Positions 1 to 8,800 of a stretch of DNA of 32,547 nt are shown here, in pieces; position 1 is the stretch's first letter, and each line of letters starts with the position of its first letter. The notes under the pieces are model-generated. The model saw only the letters and a list, made by a program, of their open reading frames with translations, had not been told where the DNA came from and searched no databases. The position numbers and the translations under genes are program-made. The DNA lies in the NCBI GenBank assembly GCA_964636325.1, contig CAZWRV010000074.1, positions 1 to 32,547 on the forward strand. Reading direction: 5' to 3'. The stretch comes from CAZWRV01 sp964636325. GTDB lineage: Bacteria > Verrucomicrobiota > Lentisphaeria > Victivallales > GWF2-50-93.

Positions 1-96
1 CATCTTTGTCGCGAACTTTGTCGTTATCTTTGTCGTCTTTTGGAGGGTTGAGCCGAGCTCAACTGCGGCTCAGCACGGCTTCGCCCTCCATCGAGT
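1..96. repeat. R1 repeat, copy A (3 x 12-base units plus 48-base hairpin core)
   Basis: Three 12-base units beginning CTTTGTCG start at 4, 16 and 28. They are followed by a 48-base core (42-89) that opens with GGAGGG and closes with CCCTCC, with an inner hairpin GGTTGAGC/GCTCAACT. Very similar units occur at 9977, 18089 and 32352, each with a core of exactly 48 bases. This copy starts just past the stop codon of the RpiR gene, so it lies between that gene and whatever follows on the left. Function is unknown. Confidence 0.85.
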
Positions 97-103
97 ATCT
101 CAG

Positions 104-988
104 TTACAAGTTCCTCCCTTCCCGAAGCATCGAAAGAGTTTTCAAAACATTCTTCTGGGAACGGGCCATGTCGCGCATGGCGAGCGTGACGACGAGCAGG
201 TCGACCGCGAACAGCTGCGCCATCCTGGAAGTCATGGCGCCGAGGCGGAACGCGCTTTCGTCGGACATTATCTGCAGCGTCACGTCTGACAGCTTCGCCA
301 GCGACGAACTTGACGACTCTGTTATGCCTACGACCTTCGCGCCGGTCTCCCTGAAATGCCTTGCGGCAGCGCAGACCTCCTTGGTCTCGCCGGAGTAGGA
401 TATCGCCAGCAGGCAGTCGTTCCTGTCCGCCAGACCGGCAAGCATGGTCATGTAGCTCGAATCGCATTGATACACCGCATGCAGGCCAATCCGAAGCAGC
501 TTCATCTGTGCGTCCTGCGCAACGATGCCCGACGTACCGACTCCGAATACAAAAATCCTTTTCGCCTTCGCGCAGATCTCGCACGCCCCGGTCATCGCCT
601 TGTCGTCGATCATAGAGGCCGTGTCGCTCAGCGAACGGCAGCTCTTCTTCAGGAAGTCTCTCTTCAGCCTTTCCCACGATCCTTCATCGCTTTTGGCCGC
701 TGTACCATCCTTGACGCCGACGGGCATGAACTCGGATGCGATCGAAGCTTTCAGATCGGGCAGTCCCTTGTAGCCGAACTTCTGACAGAAACGTATGACA
801 AGCGAATCGTCGCAGCCGCAGGCGGCGGCGACATCCTTAACCCGCCCCTTTATTATCTTGTCGGGGAACTCCAGGACGTAGTTTGCCAGCTCGCGGTATT
901 TCCCCCGCAGGCCGTCGCGCGACTTGCGTATCTCGAAGAGGCACCTTGGCGTGCGGCCGTCAAAAAAACATTTCGGTGTGTGGGCCAT
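104..988 (-). CDS. MurR/RpiR-family transcriptional regulator (HTH plus SIS domain)
   Basis: This 294-residue protein has the usual length and layout of RpiR regulators. An N-terminal HTH_6 domain (about residues 25-95, with KDVAAACGCDDSLVIRFCQK as the helix-turn-helix) precedes a sugar-isomerase (SIS) phosphosugar-binding domain (about 120-265) containing FGVGTSGIVAQD and ISYSGETKEV. Family members sense phosphorylated sugars, often amino sugars such as MurNAc-6-P or GlcNAc-6-P, and control the adjacent catabolic genes. The gene lies last in the co-oriented series and has its own AT-rich leader with a good promoter (1021-1048) and two short palindromes that could be its operator. The ligand is not readable from the sequence. 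A role in controlling the glycan genes to its right is inference from position. Confidence 0.9.
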   Translation of the reverse strand: MAHTPKCFFDGRTPRCLFEIRKSRDGLRGKYRELANYVLEFPDKIIKGRVKDVAAACGCDDSLVIRFCQKFGYKGLPDLKASIASEFMPVGVKDGTAAKSDEGSWERLKRDFLKKSCRSLSDTASMIDDKAMTGACEICAKAKRIFVFGVGTSGIVAQDAQMKLLRIGLHAVYQCDSSYMTMLAGLADRNDCLLAISYSGETKEVCAAARHFRETGAKVVGITESSSSSLAKLSDVTLQIMSDESAFRLGAMTSRMAQLFAVDLLVVTLAMRDMARSQKNVLKTLSMLREGRNL

Positions 989-1020
989 GGTTTCAGGTTT
1001 CCGTAGGCTTATGAAGACGC

Positions 1021-1048
1021 AATATATGCAACTTTATTGAATTATCAA
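1021..1048 (-). promoter_or_regulatory. Predicted sigma-70-type promoter of the RpiR gene
   Basis: Read on the minus strand, a TTGATA -35 box (1043-1048) and a TATATT -10 box (1021-1026) are separated by 16 bases. The start codon at 988 lies about 30 bases beyond. The surrounding 1010-1090 stretch is strikingly AT-rich for this window. The assignment rests only on consensus matching. Confidence 0.5.
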
Positions 1049-1080
1049 GACATATTATAAATATATTTCAATAATATTGA
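1037..1080. promoter_or_regulatory. Candidate operator palindromes upstream of the RpiR gene
   Basis: Two short inverted repeats lie here: TTGA-N4-TCAA (1037-1048), which covers the predicted -35 box, and TCAATA-A-TATTGA (1068-1080). A third TATTGA half-site overlaps at 1035. Autoregulatory sites next to RpiR genes are common in the family, so these are reasonable operator candidates, but no known consensus is matched. Confidence 0.3.
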
Positions 1081-1121
1081 CTGATATGCGCGGAGTGTTC
1101 AGTTTTGGCGGGATTATGCCA

Positions 1122-3113
1122 TCAGTGGTAGAAATTCAGCCACGCGGGCATGGGAAATTTATGTTTCGCCTTTTCCAGGAGTTCCGGGTTTGCGGGACGG
1201 TTGCCAGCGAGACGCATGACGGATAGTCGCCACCAGAGCTCGGCGAGGGTGTTTTCCCCTTCCCTGAGATCGTCAGTCTCAAATTCTTCGGCGAAGAGTG
1301 CCGCCGCCGAATCGGTCTCGCCCAGTTCGATGTGGAGTCTGATCATCAGCAGGCGCATCCGCCCCTTGGCGAGTTTTTCCTTTGGAAGCTTCCTGACGAT
1401 GTCGAGAAGTTCCTTGGCGCGCCGTGATGCGATGAAGGAGCCCTCTGACTCTTCGAGCAGGGCCATGTCGCCGGGGAGCAATGACAGCGCCTTCAGCCAA
1501 AAGCCGACTGCCTCATCCGGCTTGCCCTGCTCGGCCAGCAATACAGCCAGGTTGCGGCAGGCGGCGACGTTTTCCTTCATGGACAATGAGCTTCGCCAGT
1601 GGTTTTCGGCGGCGGCCTTGTCGCCCGCATGGTAGTGCATGACTCCGAGGTGGAGGCGGCGGTAATAGTTGTCGGCCGCGGCATGTTCCAGGAGTTCTCG
1701 CCATTCGTCCTGCACAATCCAGTCAGGCCTGGGCAGATCGTCCGCGGTAAAAAATGTCCCGGACTCCAGGAGGCCGATCCATGGTGCCTGCAACTTGGTC
1801 AGCGATGTCTCGGGGAAAGGCGTTGCATTATCGCAAAATGGTTCCTTGCCTGCGGCCTTGAGGCGCATCAGTTCCAAGGCGCCCCATCCCGAACCTTGCT
1901 GAAGCAATTTTGAAGGCGCAGTTTTGAGGAATGAGGAATGTTGTTTTTCGATCCGGTCGAATTCCGGCCTAGGGATTTCAGCGTCCAGAAATCTGTCGAC
2001 TTCGGCTACGGCGCAGTTCCAGTCGGTGCCGTGGACTTTTCCCGGATCGGCCTCCAGCAAGCCATACGCTTCGAGCCAGCTGAGCTCGGAATGCGCCTCC
2101 ATCGAAATGGTTTCCATCTGTGAACGGGCTATCCCCGCCTGTATCTCCAGATAGGGATGGCCCGGCTCTGAAAGGAAATCCTGCCAGCGCCGTCCGCCTT
2201 TTCCCGTCCCCCACACGAAGAGTTTACGGCCCTTTAGGATTTCAGACGAGACATGAACAAGTCCGGAGCCGTCGCCGTCCACAGCCGCCTCCCAGCGGCG
2301 ATGACCGTCAGGAATGACGTAGAAGAAGTCGATCGCTCTTGCAAGGTTCGCCGGATAACTTGCGTCGACGCCGTTCCAGACCGGCACCGGAACCTTCGTG
2401 ATTCCGGACGGATATTCGTGGGTGATGGCCGATGTCGCCGGGCAGAGGACGCGGGTACGCGAAGTCTCCGGGACCGCGATGTTGGACCACCAATACATCC
2501 TGACCGGATGATCGTTCGGGTTGACGATCCTTACAGCCACATTTAGGAATGCCGAATCGTCGTCGGGGAAGAAGCAGTCCACCTGAAAGGGAGTCTGGCG
2601 GATCCGCTCCCATTCATACATCCGGAGGCATGGCATACCGCCGTAACCTGCGGCTTCCGCGGTGAAAAGCGGAGAATAGGTAAATGGACAGTGCCCAAGG
2701 ATGCCTATGTTCCATTCGACCCCGCCGCTGAACCAGGCGTCGCGGATAGCGAGGTTGGCCGGCTGGAAGACCGGATTGCGGTAGAGCAGTTCGCGGCCCG
2801 CCTTCTTATGAAAGAGCGACCACAGGCGCCCGCCGAATTCAAGGAGGAATGTGGCCCTCATGACGTTGTTCTCGAGCACTGCGGTCCTGAATTCCCGCAT
2901 TGACCGTTTCCGGCCGTAGCCGCTCTGTATCGAATACGGCAAGGCGTGAGGTTCAATGCCGATTCCGATGTTGCGCCGCTCATCTTCTGAAAGGCTGGAA
3001 TCCACATGGCTGATCGCCTGCGCCGAACTTAGCGGTTTCAGCGGTGGAAATATACGTTCCTTTCCGATTTCACCGGACGGCATCGAGAATGATTCCAAGC
3101 GCAGCTCGTTCAA
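1122..3113 (-). CDS. DUF5107 domain protein with C-terminal TPR repeats
   Basis: This 663-residue protein starts with a DUF5107 domain (about residues 60-340), a galactose-mutarotase-like beta-sandwich fold. Typical stretches are LEFGGRLWSLFHKKAGRELL, RDAWFSGGVEWNIG and WWSNIAVPE. After a linker, residues about 470-640 form TPR helices (YRRLHLGVMHYHAGDKAAAE, RNLAVLLAEQGKPDEAVGFW). No signal peptide is visible, so it is probably cytoplasmic. Its start overlaps the stop of the GH89-like gene by four bases (ATGA), implying translational coupling. Proteins of this kind occur beside glycoside hydrolases in PVC bacteria and Bacteroidota. Carbohydrate binding or processing is inferred, with no demonstrated reaction known to me. 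Confidence 0.85.
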   Translation of the reverse strand: MNELRLESFSMPSGEIGKERIFPPLKPLSSAQAISHVDSSLSEDERRNIGIGIEPHALPYSIQSGYGRKRSMREFRTAVLENNVMRATFLLEFGGRLWSLFHKKAGRELLYRNPVFQPANLAIRDAWFSGGVEWNIGILGHCPFTYSPLFTAEAAGYGGMPCLRMYEWERIRQTPFQVDCFFPDDDSAFLNVAVRIVNPNDHPVRMYWWSNIAVPETSRTRVLCPATSAITHEYPSGITKVPVPVWNGVDASYPANLARAIDFFYVIPDGHRRWEAAVDGDGSGLVHVSSEILKGRKLFVWGTGKGGRRWQDFLSEPGHPYLEIQAGIARSQMETISMEAHSELSWLEAYGLLEADPGKVHGTDWNCAVAEVDRFLDAEIPRPEFDRIEKQHSSFLKTAPSKLLQQGSGWGALELMRLKAAGKEPFCDNATPFPETSLTKLQAPWIGLLESGTFFTADDLPRPDWIVQDEWRELLEHAAADNYYRRLHLGVMHYHAGDKAAAENHWRSSLSMKENVAACRNLAVLLAEQGKPDEAVGFWLKALSLLPGDMALLEESEGSFIASRRAKELLDIVRKLPKEKLAKGRMRLLMIRLHIELGETDSAAALFAEEFETDDLREGENTLAELWWRLSVMRLAGNRPANPELLEKAKHKFPMPAWLNFYH

Positions 3114-5488
3114 TCCAGACCTCCTGTTGCGATGTGTTCGTTGACGGCCTCTCCAAGCGTGGCCAGAATGTCTGCCAGATTTTCCTGCGACTGACCCTTG
3201 CTGAAGTCCATTGCTGAGAAAGGTGTTGCAACGAAGCGGTCGCCAATCTCCTTCTTCATCTTAGAGACAGGCAGTTCGCAGAAACCCGCAACAGTGCCCT
3301 TGGATTCACCGTCGCGCTCGAAGGCGCGGAACGGGCTGCGGTCTCCCTTCTCAAGTTTCGTGTTCATCTGTTTAAAATAGCATTCCATCTCGGGCAGGTA
3401 AACGTGCCTGACGACCTCGCAGGTCTGGTTTCTGCAGTATGAGCATGACGCGTTGATCTTGAGGAGCTTTTCGGCCTCCGGGTGGACCGGATGGGATTTT
3501 TCAAGGAGTTTGATGCTTTTCGCCAACGAGAAATCGTCGTTCTGTTCGAGAAGATCTGCGAGCGCGGTGAAGGCATTTCTGATAGTGGTTTCGGACGCCT
3601 TGATCTTTTCGACCGTGCAGAGATCCGAGCGCCAGGCTTCGAGCCGGACGCAGTATGCCATGAAGAATGTCCTGAGAGCCAGATTGGCGACAGCTCTTGC
3701 GATGTCGATCACGTCGCGCCGCATCTGATCGTCCGCATAGGATTCAGGCAGGAGTTTGATCATGGCGTCCATGAGTCCGCCAGCATACGAAAGTTCCCGC
3801 ATCACCTCCTCGTGGCGCATCCTGTAATAGGCTATGCGCTCAGGCGTGAGTTCGGAGAACTGATCGCTCTCGAGGAGCCTGTGATGGAACTCAAGGTCGA
3901 AAGCGCTGACCGGCCACTCGCCTTCGCCCCAGTGGACGAGGCTGAGGATTCTGGTGCTGCGCCACCAAATGTCCCTCCATTCCTTCCTGTGTTTTTCCGG
4001 ACAACGTCTTGTGCAGAAGTCGTCGACGAGCTCGGCAGGAGTGAGCCGTTCCGGCGACCAGCTCTTCTCCGCCAGGAATTCGAGGACGAATGTGTCCGAG
4101 TGGGACAGCTCGGGCCAGAGGAGGAAGCCCAGGCATTTCTCGTCGCTGGCGGCCTCCTTGAGGCGTTCGCATAGGATATTGTAGTTACCGCGCATCTCGT
4201 TGTTGAAGGCGAGGCAGTGGAGCATCCCGAAGAGCCACGGGAAGCGTTTGAACGTCTCATATTCATGGAAGGTACTGCGTCCGCCCTGGTCGGCGTTGTA
4301 GTCGAAGATTATGGTCTTGGCAGGGTCGAGTTCGTAGCATAAGGCCTTGACGTCGGCGCTTTTCCACCACATCGCCAAGTCCCAGCCGGCGATGAGGAGT
4401 GGGATGTCCGGATAATGCCTGCGGATCTGCTCCTGGGTGCGGCGCAGCGTGTAGAGCTTGAGCTGTAGGTTCTCGTCCTCGGTGTCCCCGTAGAGGCGTT
4501 CCGCCAGGCCGATGGTGTGGAACATCCGGGGCCTGCCGCCGCCGAATTCGCGGATGTGCGTCTCCGTGAGCTTCCAATACAGTTCGACGGCCTTGTCGGT
4601 CTCGATGTCCCATACCGCGACGTTCTTCTGCGAGTACCAGGGGGTTTTCTCGCCGCCTAGCATCTTGAGATCCGGATGCTTTGGGAAAAAGGAGCTCGGG
4701 GCAGGGGTGTACCAGTGCGACATCGCGCCGGTGTCCTCTGGATGGATCAGGCCTCGGTCCCGTGCGTAGGCGAGAATCTCTTCCCTCATTTTTCCGCGGT
4801 GCCTGAGCGGCCAGAGGGCAGTGCGGGCGTGCGGCAGGTTCGGATCGTCAGGATCCATCTTGTCCTCCGGCGGATATGGCAGGTTGAAGGCGCGCTGGAA
4901 CAGGTCGTCCGTCCCGATGCGCAGCATGAAGATGTTGAACCGCCTCTTGAGCATCCAGTCGATCTCCCGCTTCCATTCCTCAAGGCTCCACATCTCGGGG
5001 AAGAATCGGTGCGCGCCCCGGTGCGCGAAGTAACGGAGGCCGCGGTATTTGAAGCGGGGTTTCTCAATTCTGTCCAGGTTGGTCATATCCAGCGGGCCGC
5101 GGTGGCGGAAGATGTCGCCGTCCCAGAAATATTCCACCTTGCCGCGATTCCTGAAGAAGTCATAGACGCCGTAGATCGCCGAACGGCCGCAGCCGCCGGC
5201 AATCACGAGGATGTTACGGCCGTTTTCGGCAACGGAGAGCAGGTGGTAGTCATCCGAGCCGTAGCGCAGGCCGAAGCGGTTTATCAGGCGGCGTTTCACG
5301 AGCTGGTGCGTCAGCGGATTCCCCGCGTCGGAACCTATCAGGACGAGATCGCCTTCAGGCAGCATGTCTCCGTCCGACACAGGTTCGGCGCATGCCTCCT
5401 CCCCGGTGATTCTGCTCCAGTATGACGCGAAGGTTTCCGCAGCAATGCGATAGGCTTTCTCCTGCGTGTCAGAATAAGCTATTATCAT
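3110..5488 (-). CDS. GH89-like (alpha-N-acetylglucosaminidase-type) glycoside hydrolase
   Basis: The 792-residue protein has the three-part layout of NAGLU-type enzymes. An N-terminal domain (about 1-125, with AGGCGRSAIYGVYDFF) is shared by GH67, GH89 and GH115 enzymes. A TIM barrel (about 140-480) contains WKREIDWMLKRRFNIFMLRI and FPWLFGMLHCLAFNNEMRG. A helical C-terminal domain follows. Candidate catalytic residues are Glu330 in the HTIGLAERLYGD segment and Glu460 in LLWPELSHSD. These sit where GH89 has its two glutamates, but the local motifs are not the classical ones, so the substrate may differ from terminal alpha-GlcNAc. There is no signal peptide, which suggests intracellular action on imported oligosaccharides. 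Translation is coupled to the DUF5107 gene. Confidence 0.75.
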   Translation of the reverse strand: MIIAYSDTQEKAYRIAAETFASYWSRITGEEACAEPVSDGDMLPEGDLVLIGSDAGNPLTHQLVKRRLINRFGLRYGSDDYHLLSVAENGRNILVIAGGCGRSAIYGVYDFFRNRGKVEYFWDGDIFRHRGPLDMTNLDRIEKPRFKYRGLRYFAHRGAHRFFPEMWSLEEWKREIDWMLKRRFNIFMLRIGTDDLFQRAFNLPYPPEDKMDPDDPNLPHARTALWPLRHRGKMREEILAYARDRGLIHPEDTGAMSHWYTPAPSSFFPKHPDLKMLGGEKTPWYSQKNVAVWDIETDKAVELYWKLTETHIREFGGGRPRMFHTIGLAERLYGDTEDENLQLKLYTLRRTQEQIRRHYPDIPLLIAGWDLAMWWKSADVKALCYELDPAKTIIFDYNADQGGRSTFHEYETFKRFPWLFGMLHCLAFNNEMRGNYNILCERLKEAASDEKCLGFLLWPELSHSDTFVLEFLAEKSWSPERLTPAELVDDFCTRRCPEKHRKEWRDIWWRSTRILSLVHWGEGEWPVSAFDLEFHHRLLESDQFSELTPERIAYYRMRHEEVMRELSYAGGLMDAMIKLLPESYADDQMRRDVIDIARAVANLALRTFFMAYCVRLEAWRSDLCTVEKIKASETTIRNAFTALADLLEQNDDFSLAKSIKLLEKSHPVHPEAEKLLKINASCSYCRNQTCEVVRHVYLPEMECYFKQMNTKLEKGDRSPFRAFERDGESKGTVAGFCELPVSKMKKEIGDRFVATPFSAMDFSKGQSQENLADILATLGEAVNEHIATGGLD

Positions 5489-5690
5489 AGATTCTGATTC
5501 CGTGACGGCTTCTTAAGCCGCCATCCTTATTTAGTCTTACAATGCAAAATTCTTTCCGAAATGCTATCTAGACCATCTCGGCCGATGGAAATCATTTTCC
5601 AAGCCCGTTTCTGACTCCTTTCCAGCCGCACAGGTGAAAAAGTTCGCAACAAGGCCGAATCCCCCTGTTGCTGGCATTGTCGGAAGCCTC
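5489..5690. other. Intergenic stretch without an accepted gene
   Basis: Between the GH89-like start and the small ORF at 5691 I see a short hairpin GGCTT-CTT-AAGCC (about 5506-5518) and no convincing coding sequence. A 120-residue minus-strand frame (5527-5889) runs through but has no family resemblance and a biased composition. This may be decayed sequence. Confidence 0.4.
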
Positions 5691-5882
5691 CTATGCCATA
5701 TTTCTTATTATTGATTTGTAATAACCTGCGGGCCCCTCGAACGGACGGAACCATGCGCAACGCTCGCTGGCTTTCAGTATCCTGCGGCTCCTGTCCTTGC
5801 CAGTTTTTGCCGGGCGAGGAATACCCACGTTGTCCGGATACTTGACATAATCCTTGCGTCCCATTGGGAAACCTCTGCTCAT
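5691..5882 (-). CDS. Small hypothetical ORF (63 residues), possibly a gene remnant
   Basis: The ORF starts with ATG overlapping the TGA stop of the giant hydrolase gene by four bases, the same ATGA coupling seen elsewhere in this window. The product is basic and aromatic-rich (SRGFPMGRKDYVKYPDN near the start, GPAGYYKSIIRN at the end). It has no signal peptide or membrane segment, and I do not recognise it. No strong Shine-Dalgarno precedes it. It could be a real small protein, the beginning of a lost gene, or chance. Confidence 0.25.
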   Translation of the reverse strand: MSRGFPMGRKDYVKYPDNVGIPRPAKTGKDRSRRILKASERCAWFRPFEGPAGYYKSIIRNMA

Positions 5883-8800
5883 TTCCCAAGTATGCGATTT
5901 GCGGGGACTATGTAAAGTGACAGCACTTCGTCCGCGTCCAGCTTGAGCGCAAAGCTGCGGAGCGCCTCCGCGGAGACGCCCTTCTCTCCTGCGATCGAGC
6001 CTTCCCTGAAATCATTCGGCGCGGCGGACGAAAGCGTAAGAATCCTGTATTGACCGGCCGGCAGGTTGGGCATGCCGGCCTCGATCCTGACAGCCTTGTT
6101 CTCCCAGTTTATGAAGGAGAGGTAATTCTCGTCTTTTGAAATTGTCGTGGTGACGGCCTCGATCCTGTTGCCGTAGCGGTTCAGGTAGAGGATCTTGTTT
6201 GTTCCCAGGAGCGGGTCGATTACTCCAGCCATCTTCGGCAGGAAGCCGCGCGTCGTCTCAAGCTCCAGGAGGTCAAGTTCAGGATACGCGATCCGCCCGG
6301 CGTCCTTGCCCTGCCTAATCCATTCTGCCAGAAGATGCTTCTCATACGGCTGGCCGAGCTCGTCGACGTCGCCCTGCCGTTCGCAGATCAGGAAGTTCGA
6401 ACCCGCCTTGTAAGCCTCTTCCATCTGTGCGAAGGAGGCCTTAGGGACAGAATACGCGAACGGCAGGACGACAAGCGGATATTCCTTGAGTTTCTTCAGG
6501 TCTTCCGTCTGATCCAGGTAGTAGACGTCGAAGGTGTAGCCGTTCTTGAGGAGGAATTCGTAGAGTATTTCCTCGACAGCCCAGCATCGGTCGGGGCTCT
6601 GCGACTTCATGCGGCCGGCGCGGCAGTCCTCCGGCCAGTAGGCCTCCGATGCGCGGGAGACCAGAAGGGCGGTCGGCGGATGCGACGGGCGGGTCGCGCC
6701 CCACTTCATGAACTGTTCGATGAAAATGTTTTCCCTGATCCTCTGGTCCTCGCTCTTCTGCAGCTCAATGTAGTTGAACCTGTATGTCCTGATCATTTTC
6801 GCCCCGAGGAGGAGGCTTTCCAGGTTGTATCTCACCGACCGGTGTGGATATTCGCCGATGGCGACCGCGCGTTTGCGGGAGGTGGCCGCCCAGCGCGGTA
6901 CAAGCTGGGACTGGTACGAGCAGCCCGTGTAGTCGGGATCCGCAACATGCCAGATGACATCGAAAGGATCGCCGCCGTTCAGCAGGCGCGCACCGTCGAC
7001 GAGGAACCTGCATTGTGAACTGACCTTGAGGATGTTGTCCATCCTTTCCTTCATGCACTCGCCGGCGATCACGTTCCGCTCCGAATAGAACTTCCTTTTT
7101 TCGGTCAGCGTGAATTTCTTGACCTTGTCCTGGTTCTGCCGTTCGAACTCCTGCCAGCGCGCGTAGCCGCCGCACTGCCACAGCGGGTGTTCCTCGTCCG
7201 GCGTCAGCGAGACGAGATCAACGCCCGCTGCCGCTCCGTCCCTCAGGAAGGCCTCATACGGGTCCTTGTCCTTGGGGCCGATGTAGAGCTTGCCCATGTC
7301 TTCCGGCCGGCTGATCAAGGATACGGCGAGCCCTTTTTCGTGGGCGGCCTCGCAGAACTCCTTTAGCAGGTTGCGCTGATTGGGAAGGTCCTCGATCTTC
7401 AGCTCCTCCGAAAACTTGCCCTCAGGCTCCTTGACCTTCATGTCGGACGCGGTCAAGTCTTCAGCGGGCGCGTTCTTTTCTAGGTCGTCAAGGATTTTGT
7501 CGCCGCCCTTCTCCTTCTTCAGTGCAGCGCGGATCTTGAGCGCCACCTCGCGCTGGTTCAGGTATTTGGCGTTGAGGGAGGACTTGAAGTTCACGCTTGG
7601 CCACGGGAATCCGACCTTCTCGCCCTCGAAGAAGATCTGCATCGCGTCGAAATGGTACTTGTTCTTCACTTCATCGAGCAGGGTTTTGCATTGAGGATAG
7701 TCCTTCAGGGGCGGAAGCTTCTCGTATGCAGATTCGTCAATGCCTGCGCCCCATGCGATTCCCGCCATCCAGAACGCCACCGCGACGACCCTTGTCACCC
7801 GGTTTTCCTTCGGCGTCTCCGGCCATTCGGCTTCTACCTTTCCGCCCTGCGAGAGGGACGGTGCGTTTTCAGGCGGCGCTGTTGGTTTCTGCGCGCCATT
7901 GCGCCCGGCGAGCCTGTCCGCCGACTCCTTGTCGGCATAGATCTCGAATTCGTTGACTGTGGGTCTGCAGACGGCGCCGCTGGGCGACAAGACCTGCAGG
8001 CGCAGGCAGGAAATCTTCCGGGGAGGGAAGACAGCCCAGGAGCTTCCAAGCGCCATCCATGATTTGATGTCCGGCGGAACTCCGCCGCGAGTCCAGGCCA
8101 GGACCTGTTCAGGCTTTCCATTTCCATCAGTGTCCGCAGTGACGACGAACTGGCATGCGTCCGTCATCCGGTCTCCGCTGAACAGACGGACTGCGCCCAC
8201 GTTGACCGGTTCGGGAAAAATGAAGTCGTAGTATTCGGCGCCGCCAGTTCCGCATTCGGTGTCGCCGTCGACGGCGCCGTAGGCGTCGCGCTGTCCCCAG
8301 AACGGGCCGTTGACGTTGAAGGCTGTGGAGCCGCGGGCGGGCGTCCTGATCCGTTCCACAAACGGTGCGACATTCGCAGGAGTCGCGGCGGGAGCTGCGA
8401 ATTCCGCAGGAACGGTTTTGATCCCGGCAACCGAGACTACGGCTTTATCATCCGGCGCAGACAGCCCGTCCTTCCCGGCAGTTCCACCCTCCTTCAGAAC
8501 ATCGTCGAGAAGATCCTGCCCGGCGTCCGCGTCGGACTGCCTGCCGCTTGAATCACAGGGCTTGCCGTCGAGAAAGAGCTTGCCGTCTTTCAACGCCAGC
8601 CTGCTCATGTATCGATTGATCGCGAGGGAGCCGGGCGCGGCGCAAAGCGCGGACATGCTTTGTTTACCGCCTGCGGCAGCAGGATGATCAGCATTCGCCT
8701 CCTGCCGCTTATAGACGGTGTCGACAACATAGCGGGTCCCTTCCCAGTTAAGCAGAAATGTCACCGGCAATCCTTGCGCCGAACCGATGAGCCTCCCTTC

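Noticed and set aside
1..40. CRISPR array
   Set aside because: The 12-base units are contiguous, without spacers of CRISPR length, and no cas genes are present.
42..89. R1 core as a tRNA-like or classical terminator element
   Set aside because: The 48-base core is too short for a tRNA, lacks conserved T- and D-arm bases, and has no U run after the closing stem on the transcribed strand.
4676..5425. Long plus-strand frames inside the minus-strand genes, for example 249 residues here and others at 8660-9487 and 20169-21089
   Set aside because: They lie wholly within well-supported minus-strand genes, show no recognisable domains and have skewed composition typical of antisense frames in GC-rich coding DNA.
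5527..5889. 120-residue minus-strand frame in the gap after G1
   Set aside because: It overlaps the G1 stop region out of frame, has no family resemblance and is rich in Gln/Arg/Ser without pattern. The 63-residue frame is slightly more plausible.
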